Of a stretch of 64,000 bases of DNA, positions 54,413 to 63,908 are shown in pieces. The first letter of the stretch is position 1. Each line of letters starts with the position of its first letter. The notes beneath the pieces are model-generated. The model had not been told where the DNA came from. It made no database searches and saw nothing but the letters and a program-made list of their open reading frames with translations. Position numbers and translations under genes: made by a program. Source of the stretch: SG-bin7 sp964498095 (lineage in GTDB: Bacteria > Bdellovibrionota > Bdellovibrionia > Bdellovibrionales > SG-bin7); the NCBI GenBank assembly GCA_964498095.1, contig CAZCFY010000017.1:1-64000 (forward strand), in the 5' to 3' direction.

Positions 54413-56092
54413 TTGAAAAATATCTTACCCGCGATTTTAACCATTTTAATAGCTTCAACCTCATGGTCGCATGATGCCAATAGCTTTAATGTTGCTCAGT
54501 GGATCGACTCTTTACCCAAATACTTAAAAGATAAGGACCGCGCGGCAAAGGTCGCAAAATTAACTACTGACTTCGTAAATTGTCTAAAGGAAAAAAATGG
54601 AAAGATTGGAATGTCGGAAGCCCGCTTAATCTGTGGCGCGACGTTACAGGCATCAATCGCAAACTTAGGTGAAAATCTAGAAAAAATTTCTGAAAAAGTA
54701 TTTATCGAAAAAGTAAAAGAACAAGCGGTTAGAAATTTATCAAAAAATTATTTAGAACAAGTAATTACAATGCCAATTCTCTCTCAAGAACAAGAAAAGT
54801 CTTTCGTTGGTATACTGGGGACTGTTGGGGAAAAACATACAGAACAAACTTTCTGCGAAATGGCTCCGGACAAATGCAGCCCCCAATTAGCGAGAGATCT
54901 CTTGGCTGATAAAAATGAAATATTGAAATTGAGCAAGAAGACCCCGCCTAAATCAATTTTCGAGCGTTCTAAACTTTGGAAAAAAGAATATGCTGAGTTG
55001 TTGGAGTCGGAACAAAAGCGCCGGCAGTGCCCTGATGGCAGCCTTGATTATTCGTATTATGCGTTATCTTCCGAGGTAAAAAAGATTTCTTCGGATAGCG
55101 GCCTCCACAAGTATACGGATGAAGTCTTAAATGATTTATATGAATATTGGGCCGGTGACATAAAAGGTAATAGCGGAAAAGAGTTTGATCCATTCGAGAC
55201 AACTCAATCCGTCCACGAAAACCAATTATTTAACTTTTTTAAAAATGCAGTGGAAAGCGACCGAGACAGAATGCGTAAAGAGGGACGAGCCTTGCTCAAT
55301 TCAGATAGCCTGAATTTAAAGGATACCTTGAAGAGCCATCCTTTTGAAGTTGGTCAAATGCTTTACCAATATCCCAATATGCTAGACCAGATATGCAATT
55401 CACTTTCAGCCCAGGAAATCTCTAACGTTGCTCTGAAACAGAGTAAAGATAGCGGAAAAGAGTTACTTGAAGCGATAGAAACAGGTGCTGTAACCCCCTC
55501 AAACAATTTAGATGATACCTTGTCGGGCTGGCTTCAGGGCAGAACCTTAAAGTGTGAGAAAATTGTTGAAACTTACAAAAACAAAAAGCTAAATGCTAAA
55601 CAGCTAGAAGACTTGAAGAAAGAAAATGAAAAATTAGGAAATGCGTTTGCCAGTACCATCTATAATTTAGATGATCAAATCAAGGGAATTGGATTACATC
55701 GAATTACATTAGAAGATTCATTAGGATTGTTTAAAGGCTGCAATAGTCCCGAATACGAACTTTACAAAAGAGACATTTATGTTCGCTCAATTAAACTTTT
55801 TAGCGATATAGAAAAAAATTCAAGCCTTAGAGCGTTTTGGGCCCGACATGTATCTGCTACTGACGACGAAATAAAAAAACAAAAGGTCTTCTTATTGATG
55901 GGATTTATGGCTCGACTACCTACAAAAGAAATCCCCGGAGTCGAATCACTAACTCAGGATGCTTTTTCAAAAGCATTACTAAAGCAGTTTCCAGAAGGCA
56001 CCAGACCAACCGTATTTTTTCATGACTTAGAAATATTAGTTAAAGACAAGGACTTGCCACAATGCTTAATGCCAGCGTCAAAAAACATCTAA
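54413..56092 (+). CDS. Secreted helical protein, partner of the CXXCH protein
   Basis: A 559-residue protein opened by TTG with GAGG upstream; signal peptide PAILTILIASTSWS. The mature protein is helical with some twelve cysteines, spread rather than clustered. No motif recognised. The last 31 bp overlap the next gene, so the two are probably a translationally coupled pair. Confidence 0.7.
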   Translation: MKNILPAILTILIASTSWSHDANSFNVAQWIDSLPKYLKDKDRAAKVAKLTTDFVNCLKEKNGKIGMSEARLICGATLQASIANLGENLEKISEKVFIEKVKEQAVRNLSKNYLEQVITMPILSQEQEKSFVGILGTVGEKHTEQTFCEMAPDKCSPQLARDLLADKNEILKLSKKTPPKSIFERSKLWKKEYAELLESEQKRRQCPDGSLDYSYYALSSEVKKISSDSGLHKYTDEVLNDLYEYWAGDIKGNSGKEFDPFETTQSVHENQLFNFFKNAVESDRDRMRKEGRALLNSDSLNLKDTLKSHPFEVGQMLYQYPNMLDQICNSLSAQEISNVALKQSKDSGKELLEAIETGAVTPSNNLDDTLSGWLQGRTLKCEKIVETYKNKKLNAKQLEDLKKENEKLGNAFASTIYNLDDQIKGIGLHRITLEDSLGLFKGCNSPEYELYKRDIYVRSIKLFSDIEKNSSLRAFWARHVSATDDEIKKQKVFLLMGFMARLPTKEIPGVESLTQDAFSKALLKQFPEGTRPTVFFHDLEILVKDKDLPQCLMPASKNI

Positions 56093-57225
56093 TAACTGTC
56101 TTTGCACTGCTAGTTATGGGCAATCGAGCGAACGCCCAACCAAAAGATTGTGGTCCCGACCAAGCCGACATCCTAAATAGATTCAATTATGTTTATAAAG
56201 AAGTTTGGAAAGAGACTTTGCCGGGTACAAATCCGCAAACACCAACCACACCCGTTACCTCGAACCCACCGCGAATAGAACCGACATCGGGTATTGGCTC
56301 AGGAAGAATTGCATCTATCCCCGACGCCCGCTCGACCGGCTCCTACTATTACGACATGCGCGACTACCGGCCACTGACTCCGCGCGAGGACCGCGAAGCA
56401 AAAAAGTACGAGCAAGCGGTGATCCAAACGCGAACTACACCTGTTAGCTATAATACTCCTGGTATTGGTGCCACACAAAAGCAAGAGATCGCACAGATCT
56501 TAGACCGCATGGGTGTAAAATATGATAAAAACACAAATACGATTCCGCCATCTAACTCAAGAGACAAACGTGTAACTCTAGAAGATCGTGTTCGCAAAAT
56601 CGTTCTCGATACGATGCGAGGTCCAATTACTGATATAAATTATTCTATGGATGTTCTGCGTGACCGCATTATCGCGCTCGAAAACGCCACCCAAAACGAA
56701 AAAGATCCACAGTGGAAGAATTTGAAATCAAAACAAGTAAAAGGCCCGGCCGATCGCATGTTAGCAAGCATTCCAAATGCTGTGCCACCAGAAAAAGCTG
56801 CGCTTAACCCGCTTGATCTTGATGAAATCGTAAATAAAGCCCTCTACATTCGCGACGGAGCTCACTGGCAGAAATCGCAATCGCTTAGCGAAAAAGACTC
56901 AAAAGATCCAATTTCTAAGGGCGGTATCGCCAAAGAAATTTTCCGCTCAATGGCAATTGCTGATGGCACCGAAATTCGCGTGCTCGAACTCATCAATAAA
57001 AAAGATGAAGTGGTGGGAATTAAAATCTTCATCCACCGCCCTGACAAAAACGTGTGGGTTCCCGTCTTTTACAAGCCAGATCCGCAAACACAACAGTTTG
57101 TCCGCCAAACAACTTATCACGGAGACCGCCTCCCCTACGCCTGCTTAAACTGCCACGGTGGCAGTCTAAGGAAAATGGGCCCGCAGGTAGAACTCTCAAA
57201 CTGGCCAAAAACCTCCAAAAAATAA
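56062..57225 (+). CDS. Exported protein with one C-terminal CXXCH haem-type motif
   Basis: A 387-residue protein. Signal HLITVFALLVMGNRANA; residues about 55-100 are low in complexity (Pro/Thr/Arg). The conserved-looking part is residues 240-380 with NVWVPVFYKPD and YACLNCHGG: C361, C364, H365 as in c-type cytochromes. A haem attached this near the C-terminus, without room for a later Met ligand, is atypical. May be a cytochrome-like exported protein or a structural use of CxxCH. Confidence 0.65.
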   Translation: MLNASVKKHLITVFALLVMGNRANAQPKDCGPDQADILNRFNYVYKEVWKETLPGTNPQTPTTPVTSNPPRIEPTSGIGSGRIASIPDARSTGSYYYDMRDYRPLTPREDREAKKYEQAVIQTRTTPVSYNTPGIGATQKQEIAQILDRMGVKYDKNTNTIPPSNSRDKRVTLEDRVRKIVLDTMRGPITDINYSMDVLRDRIIALENATQNEKDPQWKNLKSKQVKGPADRMLASIPNAVPPEKAALNPLDLDEIVNKALYIRDGAHWQKSQSLSEKDSKDPISKGGIAKEIFRSMAIADGTEIRVLELINKKDEVVGIKIFIHRPDKNVWVPVFYKPDPQTQQFVRQTTYHGDRLPYACLNCHGGSLRKMGPQVELSNWPKTSKK

Positions 57226-57251
57226 CTCACCCATAACGCACTATGGACTTG

Positions 57252-57275
57252 AAAAGGTGCCCGACACCTTTTTTT
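57252..57275. terminator. Bidirectional terminator
   Basis: Perfect 8-bp stem AAAAGGTG/CACCTTTT around a 5-nt loop (CCCGA), with a T-run on the plus strand; serves the CXXCH gene and, in reverse, the methyltransferase gene. Confidence 0.8.
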
Positions 57276-57287
57276 GACGCACATGCA

Positions 57288-57317
57288 CTACCAAAAAGAA
57301 CCTGGAACCTTTTAGCG
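57288..57317 (-). repeat. Dispersed repeat copy 2 (at the methyltransferase stop)
   Basis: Exact inverted copy of the 30 nt at 40095-40124. On the minus strand it begins with the last Arg codon and stop codon of the methyltransferase gene, the same position relative to the gene end as in nhaA. Confidence 0.85.
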
Positions 57318-58109
57318 CTTTTTTCGTAATTCCAGCGAGAATTGCCAAGCCAGTCGGCGGATCCCGGGGATCTTGGCGAGATAATGATCAAGCGGATTTA
57401 AGATCGATAAAACTTTGGACTGAATTTTAAAATTAGAAATGTAAGCCACGCCTGTTGATAACAAGTGCCAATAGCGTAGCTCCCCGATCTGAAAAAACTC
57501 TTGCGAAAATTCGACAACATTCGGTGGAGTCGGCTGATCCTTTTTCTGACGTCTTTTTGTTAAGGCGCGAACTTTTACAAATGGATTATAATCAAGTGTT
57601 CCTAAAAATAATATTTTACCACCCGGCTTCAAGATTCGCCGTAACTCGGGAAATGTAAAACTAAAATCATGTTTACTTTGAAAATCATCCAAAATAATTA
57701 CATCAATGGATTCATTTGGTAAGCCGGTGTTCTCACTCTGGCTATACAAAAAAACCGTTTTATCCATACAATTTTGTTTTTTAGCGTAGGCCCGGGCTTG
57801 GCCGACGGCGATTTCATCGCGGCTTAGGCCGATGGCCAGCGCACAACCAATTTCAGCCGCCTGGACGACACGTTCGCCGGCACCGCAAGTACAATCCAAA
57901 AAGACTTTATCACGCAGATTGCGACGCAACCAATCTTGCACGTAGGAATATGACGACTCTTGGGCCATCCAAAAATGACTGTCAGGGCTTCCACTCTGGC
58001 TTAACGAAATAGTTAAATTTCGATTGGGTTCAATTTGTGTATTGACCATCGGAGTGGCGATTTTGTCCTGAAGCTGTAGAATTGCCTTTTTCAAGTCAGT
58101 TACTTGCAT
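57312..58109 (-). CDS. Class I SAM-dependent methyltransferase
   Basis: A 265-residue protein. SAM site VFLDCTCGAGERVVQAAEIG (motif I), DVIILDDFQS (motif IV-like) and LRRILKPGGKILFLG (post-motif) show a Methyltransf_11-like enzyme. No clear substrate clue. Its stop falls in the dispersed repeat. Confidence 0.8.
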   Translation of the reverse strand: MQVTDLKKAILQLQDKIATPMVNTQIEPNRNLTISLSQSGSPDSHFWMAQESSYSYVQDWLRRNLRDKVFLDCTCGAGERVVQAAEIGCALAIGLSRDEIAVGQARAYAKKQNCMDKTVFLYSQSENTGLPNESIDVIILDDFQSKHDFSFTFPELRRILKPGGKILFLGTLDYNPFVKVRALTKRRQKKDQPTPPNVVEFSQEFFQIGELRYWHLLSTGVAYISNFKIQSKVLSILNPLDHYLAKIPGIRRLAWQFSLELRKKR

Positions 58110-58209
58110 ACGGATCTTCGTTTATATTTCCTTTAATCGCCAGTTTCAATGACCCATTATGTCATTTGTAGTCTTAGATTCTTCCCCAAAGATCCGCTAA
58201 ACTTGCGAA

Positions 58210-59559
58210 ATGCCACTTATAATTCGCTTGCCTGTTTTTTTGCTTTTTATCGCATTAACTATAAGCGCATCTCTGACGCCATCTGCGGCCAGCGAAAAAA
58301 AGGCCAAAACCACAAAACGCCTGCCTAAAAAGATCAAAGTTCCCGAAGGTTATATTCCCGTTGACCCCACAAAAGTGGAGGTTAATGACAATCTCTACAG
58401 CACTGCGGAATTAAAACTGCAGGAGGCCTTGGTTAAAGACGAAAACTTTCAAGGTGTAGTGCAGTTCATTCGCGGCGAAGTTTTGTGGACAGATACGGGC
58501 AAGCAACCCGACCCTCAATTTAAAACTATTCTAAAAAAAGGCGATGCCCTAAAAATTGGTGCCGACTCTTTTGTAAAAGTAGTTACGCAAAAAAGATGTA
58601 TTGGCGTAGTTTATGGTCCGAGTACACTCACAATGCCGAAATCTAAAGAGGATGATGTTTGGGATATTGAGGACTCAACTGTACGCTGGATATGCCCAGG
58701 CAAATCAGAAGAAAAGTTACAGATCGCTAAACGCCCCCTGACTCTTTTTGCTTCTGAAATATTTTATCGCGACAATAAACTCTTGGTCGTAAAAGGAGAG
58801 CCGCAAGCCGAGAATGGAAGTCTCGAAGAAAAAAAACTTTATGTCGGTAAAGCCACGCAATTTCGCCCCTTAAAAAAACAACCCCACCCGCATCAGCTCT
58901 GGGAAATGAACCAAGAGATCTCGCTCCCGAAAGAAAGCAACCTCTGGGACGAACCGGAAAAGCCGCGCAATTACCGCTTTTCCTTGGGACCTCAGCTTGG
59001 GTATGGACCTTTTCAATATGGGAACGGCGACATTCAAGGCGCAATTCCTAATGACATAAAAGGCGGAAGGCTTACCGCCTACTTCCACCGCAATAAGAAA
59101 GTTTATTTTTTATCTTTAAATTCCAATGAACGCACCACCGGCGCCCGCCCGGTCGCAAGTGGATCTAACTATGTTTATACCGGGTCACTAAATATCGACA
59201 CCATTTCGTTTGGTCTAAGGCAAACACCAGAAAATGAATGGAGCTATACTTATCGCGTTGGTATTGGGGGAAGTGAGTTAAAACCCTACTACTATAACGG
59301 CGGCTCAAGCTATAACCACACAGTTACCCATGGTGTTCTGCAATTAGCATTCGGGGCCGATTGGATTTTACAAATTCAAGGCTGGGAATGGCTGGGATTT
59401 GTAATTACGGCAGAGGTGCAATTTACAAAAAGTTTGGGCGGCGCGCGCTTTAAAGACAATGGTTATAATCCGGGTGATCCGCTTTATTCGACGTTAGAGT
59501 CTAACGGCTTTACCTCCATCGATTTTATGCTTCACGCGGCGCCATTATTTTATTTCTAA
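58210..59559 (+). CDS. Exported FecR-like / beta-barrel protein
   Basis: A 449-residue protein with signal PLIIRLPVFLLFIALTISASL. Residues about 75-175 resemble FecR-type domains (FIRGEVLWTD, LKKGDALKIGADSFVKVVT, GPSTLTMP). From about residue 255 the pattern of alternating aromatics ending in FYF suits an outer-membrane beta-barrel. Possibly an outer-membrane or cell-surface protein; role unknown. Followed after 17 nt by the HisN-like gene. Confidence 0.65.
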   Translation: MPLIIRLPVFLLFIALTISASLTPSAASEKKAKTTKRLPKKIKVPEGYIPVDPTKVEVNDNLYSTAELKLQEALVKDENFQGVVQFIRGEVLWTDTGKQPDPQFKTILKKGDALKIGADSFVKVVTQKRCIGVVYGPSTLTMPKSKEDDVWDIEDSTVRWICPGKSEEKLQIAKRPLTLFASEIFYRDNKLLVVKGEPQAENGSLEEKKLYVGKATQFRPLKKQPHPHQLWEMNQEISLPKESNLWDEPEKPRNYRFSLGPQLGYGPFQYGNGDIQGAIPNDIKGGRLTAYFHRNKKVYFLSLNSNERTTGARPVASGSNYVYTGSLNIDTISFGLRQTPENEWSYTYRVGIGGSELKPYYYNGGSSYNHTVTHGVLQLAFGADWILQIQGWEWLGFVITAEVQFTKSLGGARFKDNGYNPGDPLYSTLESNGFTSIDFMLHAAPLFYF

Positions 59560-59576
59560 ACCCCTGAAGGAAAATT

Positions 59577-60371
59577 ATGGATCTAAAAAAACGTGTTGAT
59601 TTTGCTCTCGAAGTTGCTCGCAGTGCCGGAAATACTGCCGCAAATTACTTTGGAACAAATAAGCTAAATACCGAATACAAAAAAGACGAATCGCCGGTGA
59701 CGGCCGCCGACCGCGCTTGTGAAGAATTTATCCGCAGCCGCATCGAACAAGTCTATCCCGAAGATGGAATCGTCGGCGAAGAATTTGGTGTTAAAAAAGG
59801 CTCCTCGGGGCTTAATTGGTATATTGATCCCATCGACGGAACTCAATCTTTTGTCACGGGCGTTCCTTTTTTTGCGACAATGATTGCCCTCGAAACCGCT
59901 GGCGATTCCGTTATGGGTGTCGTGCACTTTCCAATGCTCAACGAAACCGTTTATGCCTTTAAGGGCGGTGGCACTTGGTGGAAACGCCATACCGCAGACA
60001 CTTTCGAAAAAGCTCATGTCACCAAAACCCCCTCGCTTTCCCAAGCCCGCATGACAAGTTCTTCCATTAATTATTTTCGCCAAACACAGCGCGAAGAAAT
60101 TCTCTACGATGTTTCAAAAAAAGCAAAATGGGTTCACGGCTGGGGAGATTCCTTTGGCCAAATTCTCGTGGCAACAGGACGGCTTGATTTAACTTTAGAT
60201 CCACTTATGTTTGACTGGGACTCAATGCCACTAAAACCCATTGTCGAAGAGGCTGGCGGTGTTTTCGCCGACTTTAAAGGGCAAAGAACGGCATTTGGCA
60301 AATCGGCATTTTCATGCAACCCAAAGTTGCACGAAGAAGTTTTAAAAATAATCACTAATTACGAAAACTAG
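59577..60371 (+). CDS. Inositol-monophosphatase family phosphatase, HisN-like
   Basis: A 264-residue metal-dependent phosphatase. GEEFG (metal Glu), DPIDGTQSF and the later WDSMPLKPIVEEAGG are the IMPase motifs; the DGTxSF and GVPFF forms are those of histidinol-phosphatase HisN. Substrate may be histidinol phosphate or inositol phosphate. Overlaps the convergent rfbA by 17 bp. Confidence 0.82.
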   Translation: MDLKKRVDFALEVARSAGNTAANYFGTNKLNTEYKKDESPVTAADRACEEFIRSRIEQVYPEDGIVGEEFGVKKGSSGLNWYIDPIDGTQSFVTGVPFFATMIALETAGDSVMGVVHFPMLNETVYAFKGGGTWWKRHTADTFEKAHVTKTPSLSQARMTSSSINYFRQTQREEILYDVSKKAKWVHGWGDSFGQILVATGRLDLTLDPLMFDWDSMPLKPIVEEAGGVFADFKGQRTAFGKSAFSCNPKLHEEVLKIITNYEN

Positions 60372-61233
60372 TTTTTACCAGATTTCTTAGGTAGGTACCG
60401 TAACTACAGTTTGGGAATTTTTCAGCAAGTTCGGTAAATTTCTTTTGATCGATAAAACCCATAAAGAGCGCTATTTCTTCTAGGCAGGCAATTTTTAAGC
60501 CCTGTCTTAACTCGATCGTTTGGACGAATTGCGCCGCTGCCAACATGGATTCGGGAGTACCACTATCAAGCCAGGCAATTCCCCGGCCAAAACATTCCAC
60601 TTTAAGCTGACCCTTTTCGAGATATTTACGGTTTACATCCGTAATCTCGAGCTCACCGCGCGGCGAAGGCTTTAAGTTTTTGGCAATCGACACAACTTGG
60701 TTGTCGTAAAAATAAAGCCCCGTGACCGCCCACTGCGATTTAGGATTCTTGGGCTTTTCTTCTATGCTTATCGCTTTCCCTGTTTTATCAAATTCAACTA
60801 CCCCATAACGTTCGGGATCATTAACATGGTAACCAAATACGAGGGCACCCTCTTTTATCGCGGCTGCATCTTTTAAGACTTTAGTCAGCTGATCGCCATA
60901 AAAAATATTATCGCCAAGAATTAAACAGACCGAATCCCCACCGATAAACTTTTCACCAATGATAAACGCCTGCGCGATGCCATCGGGTTTGGGTTGAGCC
61001 GCATAAGAAAACTTCATTCCCCATTGCGAACCATCGCCAAAAAGATTTTCAATCATCACGATATCACGAGGCGTACTGATAAAAAGTACTTCACGGATCC
61101 CTGATAACATTAACATCGAGAGCGGGTAGTAAATTGTTGGCTTGTCATAAATTGGTAGTAGCTGCTTACTTACGCTTGAAGTCGTCGGATAAAGTCGGGT
61201 GCCACTACCCCCAGCCAACAAAATTCCCTTCAT
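60355..61233 (-). CDS. rfbA: Glucose-1-phosphate thymidylyltransferase
   Basis: A 292-residue enzyme of full length. KGILLAGGSGTRLYPTT, KQLLPIYDKPTIYYP and the LGDNIFYG metal site are diagnostic. Makes dTDP-glucose for deoxysugars such as rhamnose. Overlaps rfbB by 4 bp. rfbC and rfbD are not within the window. Confidence 0.96.
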   Translation of the reverse strand: MKGILLAGGSGTRLYPTTSSVSKQLLPIYDKPTIYYPLSMLMLSGIREVLFISTPRDIVMIENLFGDGSQWGMKFSYAAQPKPDGIAQAFIIGEKFIGGDSVCLILGDNIFYGDQLTKVLKDAAAIKEGALVFGYHVNDPERYGVVEFDKTGKAISIEEKPKNPKSQWAVTGLYFYDNQVVSIAKNLKPSPRGELEITDVNRKYLEKGQLKVECFGRGIAWLDSGTPESMLAAAQFVQTIELRQGLKIACLEEIALFMGFIDQKKFTELAEKFPNCSYGTYLRNLVKTSFRN

Positions 61234-62255
61234 GCGTTTTTACCCATCACTTGTTTCATCCACTCTTGATTGCTTAAATACCATTGAATAGTTTCTCGCA
61301 ACCCTTCTTCAAAAGTATATTTGCGTTTAAAACCAAGCTCCCGCGTCGCCTTCGAGTCATCGATAGCATATCGCCAGTCGTGACCAAGACGGTCGGTGAC
61401 GAAAGAAATAAGTTCGCTATATTTTTTACCAGCCGAGCGCGGCTGAAGAGCGTCCATTTCCTTACAAATACTTTTTACGACATCCAAATTATTACGTTCT
61501 GCATTGCCGCCAAAACAATAAGTTTCGCCTGGTTTTCCTTTTTCGATGGCCAACCAAATTCCGCGGCAATGATCTTCGACCTGAATCCAATCCCGAATGT
61601 TTCCGCCGTTTCCATAAACAGGAAGGGGTTTTTCGGCCAGAGCACAACGAATCATCGTGGGAATTAATTTCTCCGGATATTGGTAAGGCCCATAATTGTT
61701 ACTGCAATTAGTAGTAATTGTTGGCAGCCCAAATGTGTGATGCCAAGCTCTCACAAGGTGATCGGCTCCCGCTTTACTTGCGGAGTAAGGTGAGTTCGGA
61801 GCATAAGCCATGGTTTCCGAAAATTTTCCTGTCTCTCCCAGCGCGCCGTAAACTTCGTCAGTTGAAACTTGCAGGTAACGAAAAGATTTCTTTGCATTAT
61901 CAGAAAGAGTTTTCCAATAAGCTAACGAGCATTCCAATAAATTATACGTGCCCAAAACATTTGTCGTAATAAAAACGGCGGGCCCCTCGATGGAACGGTC
62001 CACATGGGATTCAGCGGCAAAGTTAAAAACCGCATCGGGCTTAAAATCGTTAACGAGCCGGCTCACGAGTTCCTTATCGCCAATATCGCCCTTTATGAAT
62101 TCAAAAGAGCCTGACCCTTGAATTTTTTCTAAATTTTCTTTGTGGCCCGCATAGGTCATTAGATCTAAAACCGCAACTTTGTGCCCAGCCGCCACGCTTA
62201 AACGTACAAAATTAGAACCGATAAAACCGGCCCCGCCTGTAACTATGATTTTCAT
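61230..62255 (-). CDS. rfbB: dTDP-glucose 4,6-dehydratase
   Basis: A 341-residue extended SDR. TGGAGFIGSN, STDEVYG and YSASKAGADH (YxxxK) are all intact; RNLDVV-like NAERNNLDVVKSI is typical of RmlB. Second step of dTDP-rhamnose and related sugar synthesis. First gene of the rfbB-rfbA unit. Confidence 0.96.
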   Translation of the reverse strand: MKIIVTGGAGFIGSNFVRLSVAAGHKVAVLDLMTYAGHKENLEKIQGSGSFEFIKGDIGDKELVSRLVNDFKPDAVFNFAAESHVDRSIEGPAVFITTNVLGTYNLLECSLAYWKTLSDNAKKSFRYLQVSTDEVYGALGETGKFSETMAYAPNSPYSASKAGADHLVRAWHHTFGLPTITTNCSNNYGPYQYPEKLIPTMIRCALAEKPLPVYGNGGNIRDWIQVEDHCRGIWLAIEKGKPGETYCFGGNAERNNLDVVKSICKEMDALQPRSAGKKYSELISFVTDRLGHDWRYAIDDSKATRELGFKRKYTFEEGLRETIQWYLSNQEWMKQVMGKNA

Positions 62256-62280
62256 ATGCGCGCCATCCTAAAGCCTTCAT

Positions 62281-62315
62281 TACCAAAAATCAGCTGCTTC
62301 TTTTTGGTAGCTACA
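62281..62315 (+). repeat. Dispersed repeat copy 3 (hairpin form)
   Basis: TACCAAAAA and TTTTTGGTA pair as a 9-bp stem with an 11-nt loop. Bases 62298-62315 are identical to 40112-40129 (repeat copy 1). Lies between divergent rfbB and ttcA. Confidence 0.65.
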
Positions 62316-62344
62316 TTGCATCAAATTTGGTAAGTACAGCCCCT

Positions 62345-63211
62345 ATGAATCAGTTAGAAATTTTAGCCGAAGTCACAAAACTCATTGGCAACCAAAGCTG
62401 CGAAACGACAATTCCACGCCCAGATCCTGCCCCCGCAACCGATAAAAACAAACCCGGCAAATTAGAAAAACAAATAATTAAAAACGTAGCCCGCGCTATA
62501 ATAGATTTTAACTTAATCGAGGATGGCGACCGCGTTCTAGTTGCCATTTCTGGGGGCAAGGACTCCTGGGTAATGATGTATGTGCTGGAAGAACTGCGCA
62601 AACGGGCCCCCATAAAATTTGAACTCGTGAATGTAAATATTGATCAAGGTTATCGTGGCTACCGCCAGGACCTCATCGAGGATGTTGTCGAAGAGGGCGG
62701 CTACAACTATGCGATGGAAGAATTTAACATCGCAGATATCGTCGCCGAAAAGGTAAAACCCGGGGACGTCCCCTGCTCTCTTTGCGCCCGTCTACGGCGC
62801 GGAAAGCTCTCTGGTCTTGCCGAAAAACACGGGTGTAACAAGATAGCCCTTGGGCACCATATGGACGACTTTATCGAAACCGCACTGCTAAATATGTTTT
62901 ACGTGGGAAAAATCGCAAGTATGTCACCAAAACTTTCGACGGACGTACAAAAAATTACGGTCATTCGTCCTCTTATGTATTGCCAAGAAGAGGATATCCG
63001 CCGGCTTTGCGTAAAAAAGGGCTTTCCCATTGTGTGCTGCCAATGCCCTTTAGCTTGCGGCAATAATGACCAACTAGACAGTAAACGCGTTTTTATAAAA
63101 CGGTTATTAAAAGTTTTAGAAGCAAAAATTCCCAACATCCGCCAATCACTTCTAACAAGTTTAGGGAATTTAAAACCCAGTCACCTATTAGATAAAAATT
63201 TCCACCCATGA
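62345..63211 (+). CDS. ttcA: tRNA 2-thiocytidine(32) synthetase, TtcA-like
   Basis: About 288 residues from the ATG at 62345 (a TTG lies at 62327 without a clear ribosome site). PP-loop SGGKDS, iron-sulfur cysteines CSLC and a third in CQCPLACGNN, as in TtcA. Thiolates C32 of certain tRNAs. A 4-bp overlap couples it to rsmI. Confidence 0.88.
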   Translation: MNQLEILAEVTKLIGNQSCETTIPRPDPAPATDKNKPGKLEKQIIKNVARAIIDFNLIEDGDRVLVAISGGKDSWVMMYVLEELRKRAPIKFELVNVNIDQGYRGYRQDLIEDVVEEGGYNYAMEEFNIADIVAEKVKPGDVPCSLCARLRRGKLSGLAEKHGCNKIALGHHMDDFIETALLNMFYVGKIASMSPKLSTDVQKITVIRPLMYCQEEDIRRLCVKKGFPIVCCQCPLACGNNDQLDSKRVFIKRLLKVLEAKIPNIRQSLLTSLGNLKPSHLLDKNFHP

Positions 63212-63873
63212 GTCTTTGTCTTATTGCTACTCCTATAGGTCATCCAAAAGATATTTCCCTGCGCGCCGTCGAATATCTAGGTTCTTGTGACGTGATTATT
63301 GGCGAAGAAGAACGCGAGCTCCAAAAGTTTTTGAAAATTATAAAAGTCGAAGCAAAAGCGACAGAACTTTTAAATGAGCACAGCACCCCCGCCGATTTAA
63401 AAAGACTCACGCACTTAGCACGCGAAAAAAAAGTTGCACTCGTTAGCGATTGTGGCACCCCCGCTTTTTGCGACCCGGGCGCAGATCTCGTCGCCGCGTG
63501 CTATAAAGAAAATATCCCGGTCACTACTATCCCCGGCGCCTCTTCGGTAATGGCGGCGTTAAGCCTGTCGGGGTTTCCGCTGAAGGAGTTTGTATTTAAA
63601 GGATTCCTGTCACAAAAAACTCCTGAGCGCGCTAAAGAAATCAAAGAACTAAAGTCAGAACAAAAATCAATTGTATTAATGGATACACCTTACCGCCTAG
63701 AAAAGCTTATTAGCGAACTCGCCAATGAGATGCCTGATCGGGAGGCATTTTTAGCCGCCAATACTACACAGCGGGAGGAATGGAGCTTTCGTGGCTCTAT
63801 TCGCAATTTGTTAGCCTTAGTTAAAGATAAAAAGGCCGAGTTCGTACTTGTGTTAGGACCTCTCAAGAATTGA
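63208..63873 (+). CDS. rsmI: 16S rRNA 2'-O-ribose C1402 methyltransferase, RsmI-like
   Basis: A 221-residue tetrapyrrole-methylase-fold enzyme. ATPIGHPKDISLRAVEYL is the opening of RsmI (usually TPIGNLxDI), DCGTPAFCDPGADLV and IPGASSVMAALSLSGFP further marks. Shorter than E. coli RsmI (about 286) by lacking the C-terminal extension. Methylates C1402 in the ribosomal decoding centre. Confidence 0.85.
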   Translation: MSLCLIATPIGHPKDISLRAVEYLGSCDVIIGEEERELQKFLKIIKVEAKATELLNEHSTPADLKRLTHLAREKKVALVSDCGTPAFCDPGADLVAACYKENIPVTTIPGASSVMAALSLSGFPLKEFVFKGFLSQKTPERAKEIKELKSEQKSIVLMDTPYRLEKLISELANEMPDREAFLAANTTQREEWSFRGSIRNLLALVKDKKAEFVLVLGPLKN

Positions 63874-63908
63874 CCTAAACCCCAGATTTCTGCAGACTTT
63901 TAATTACT

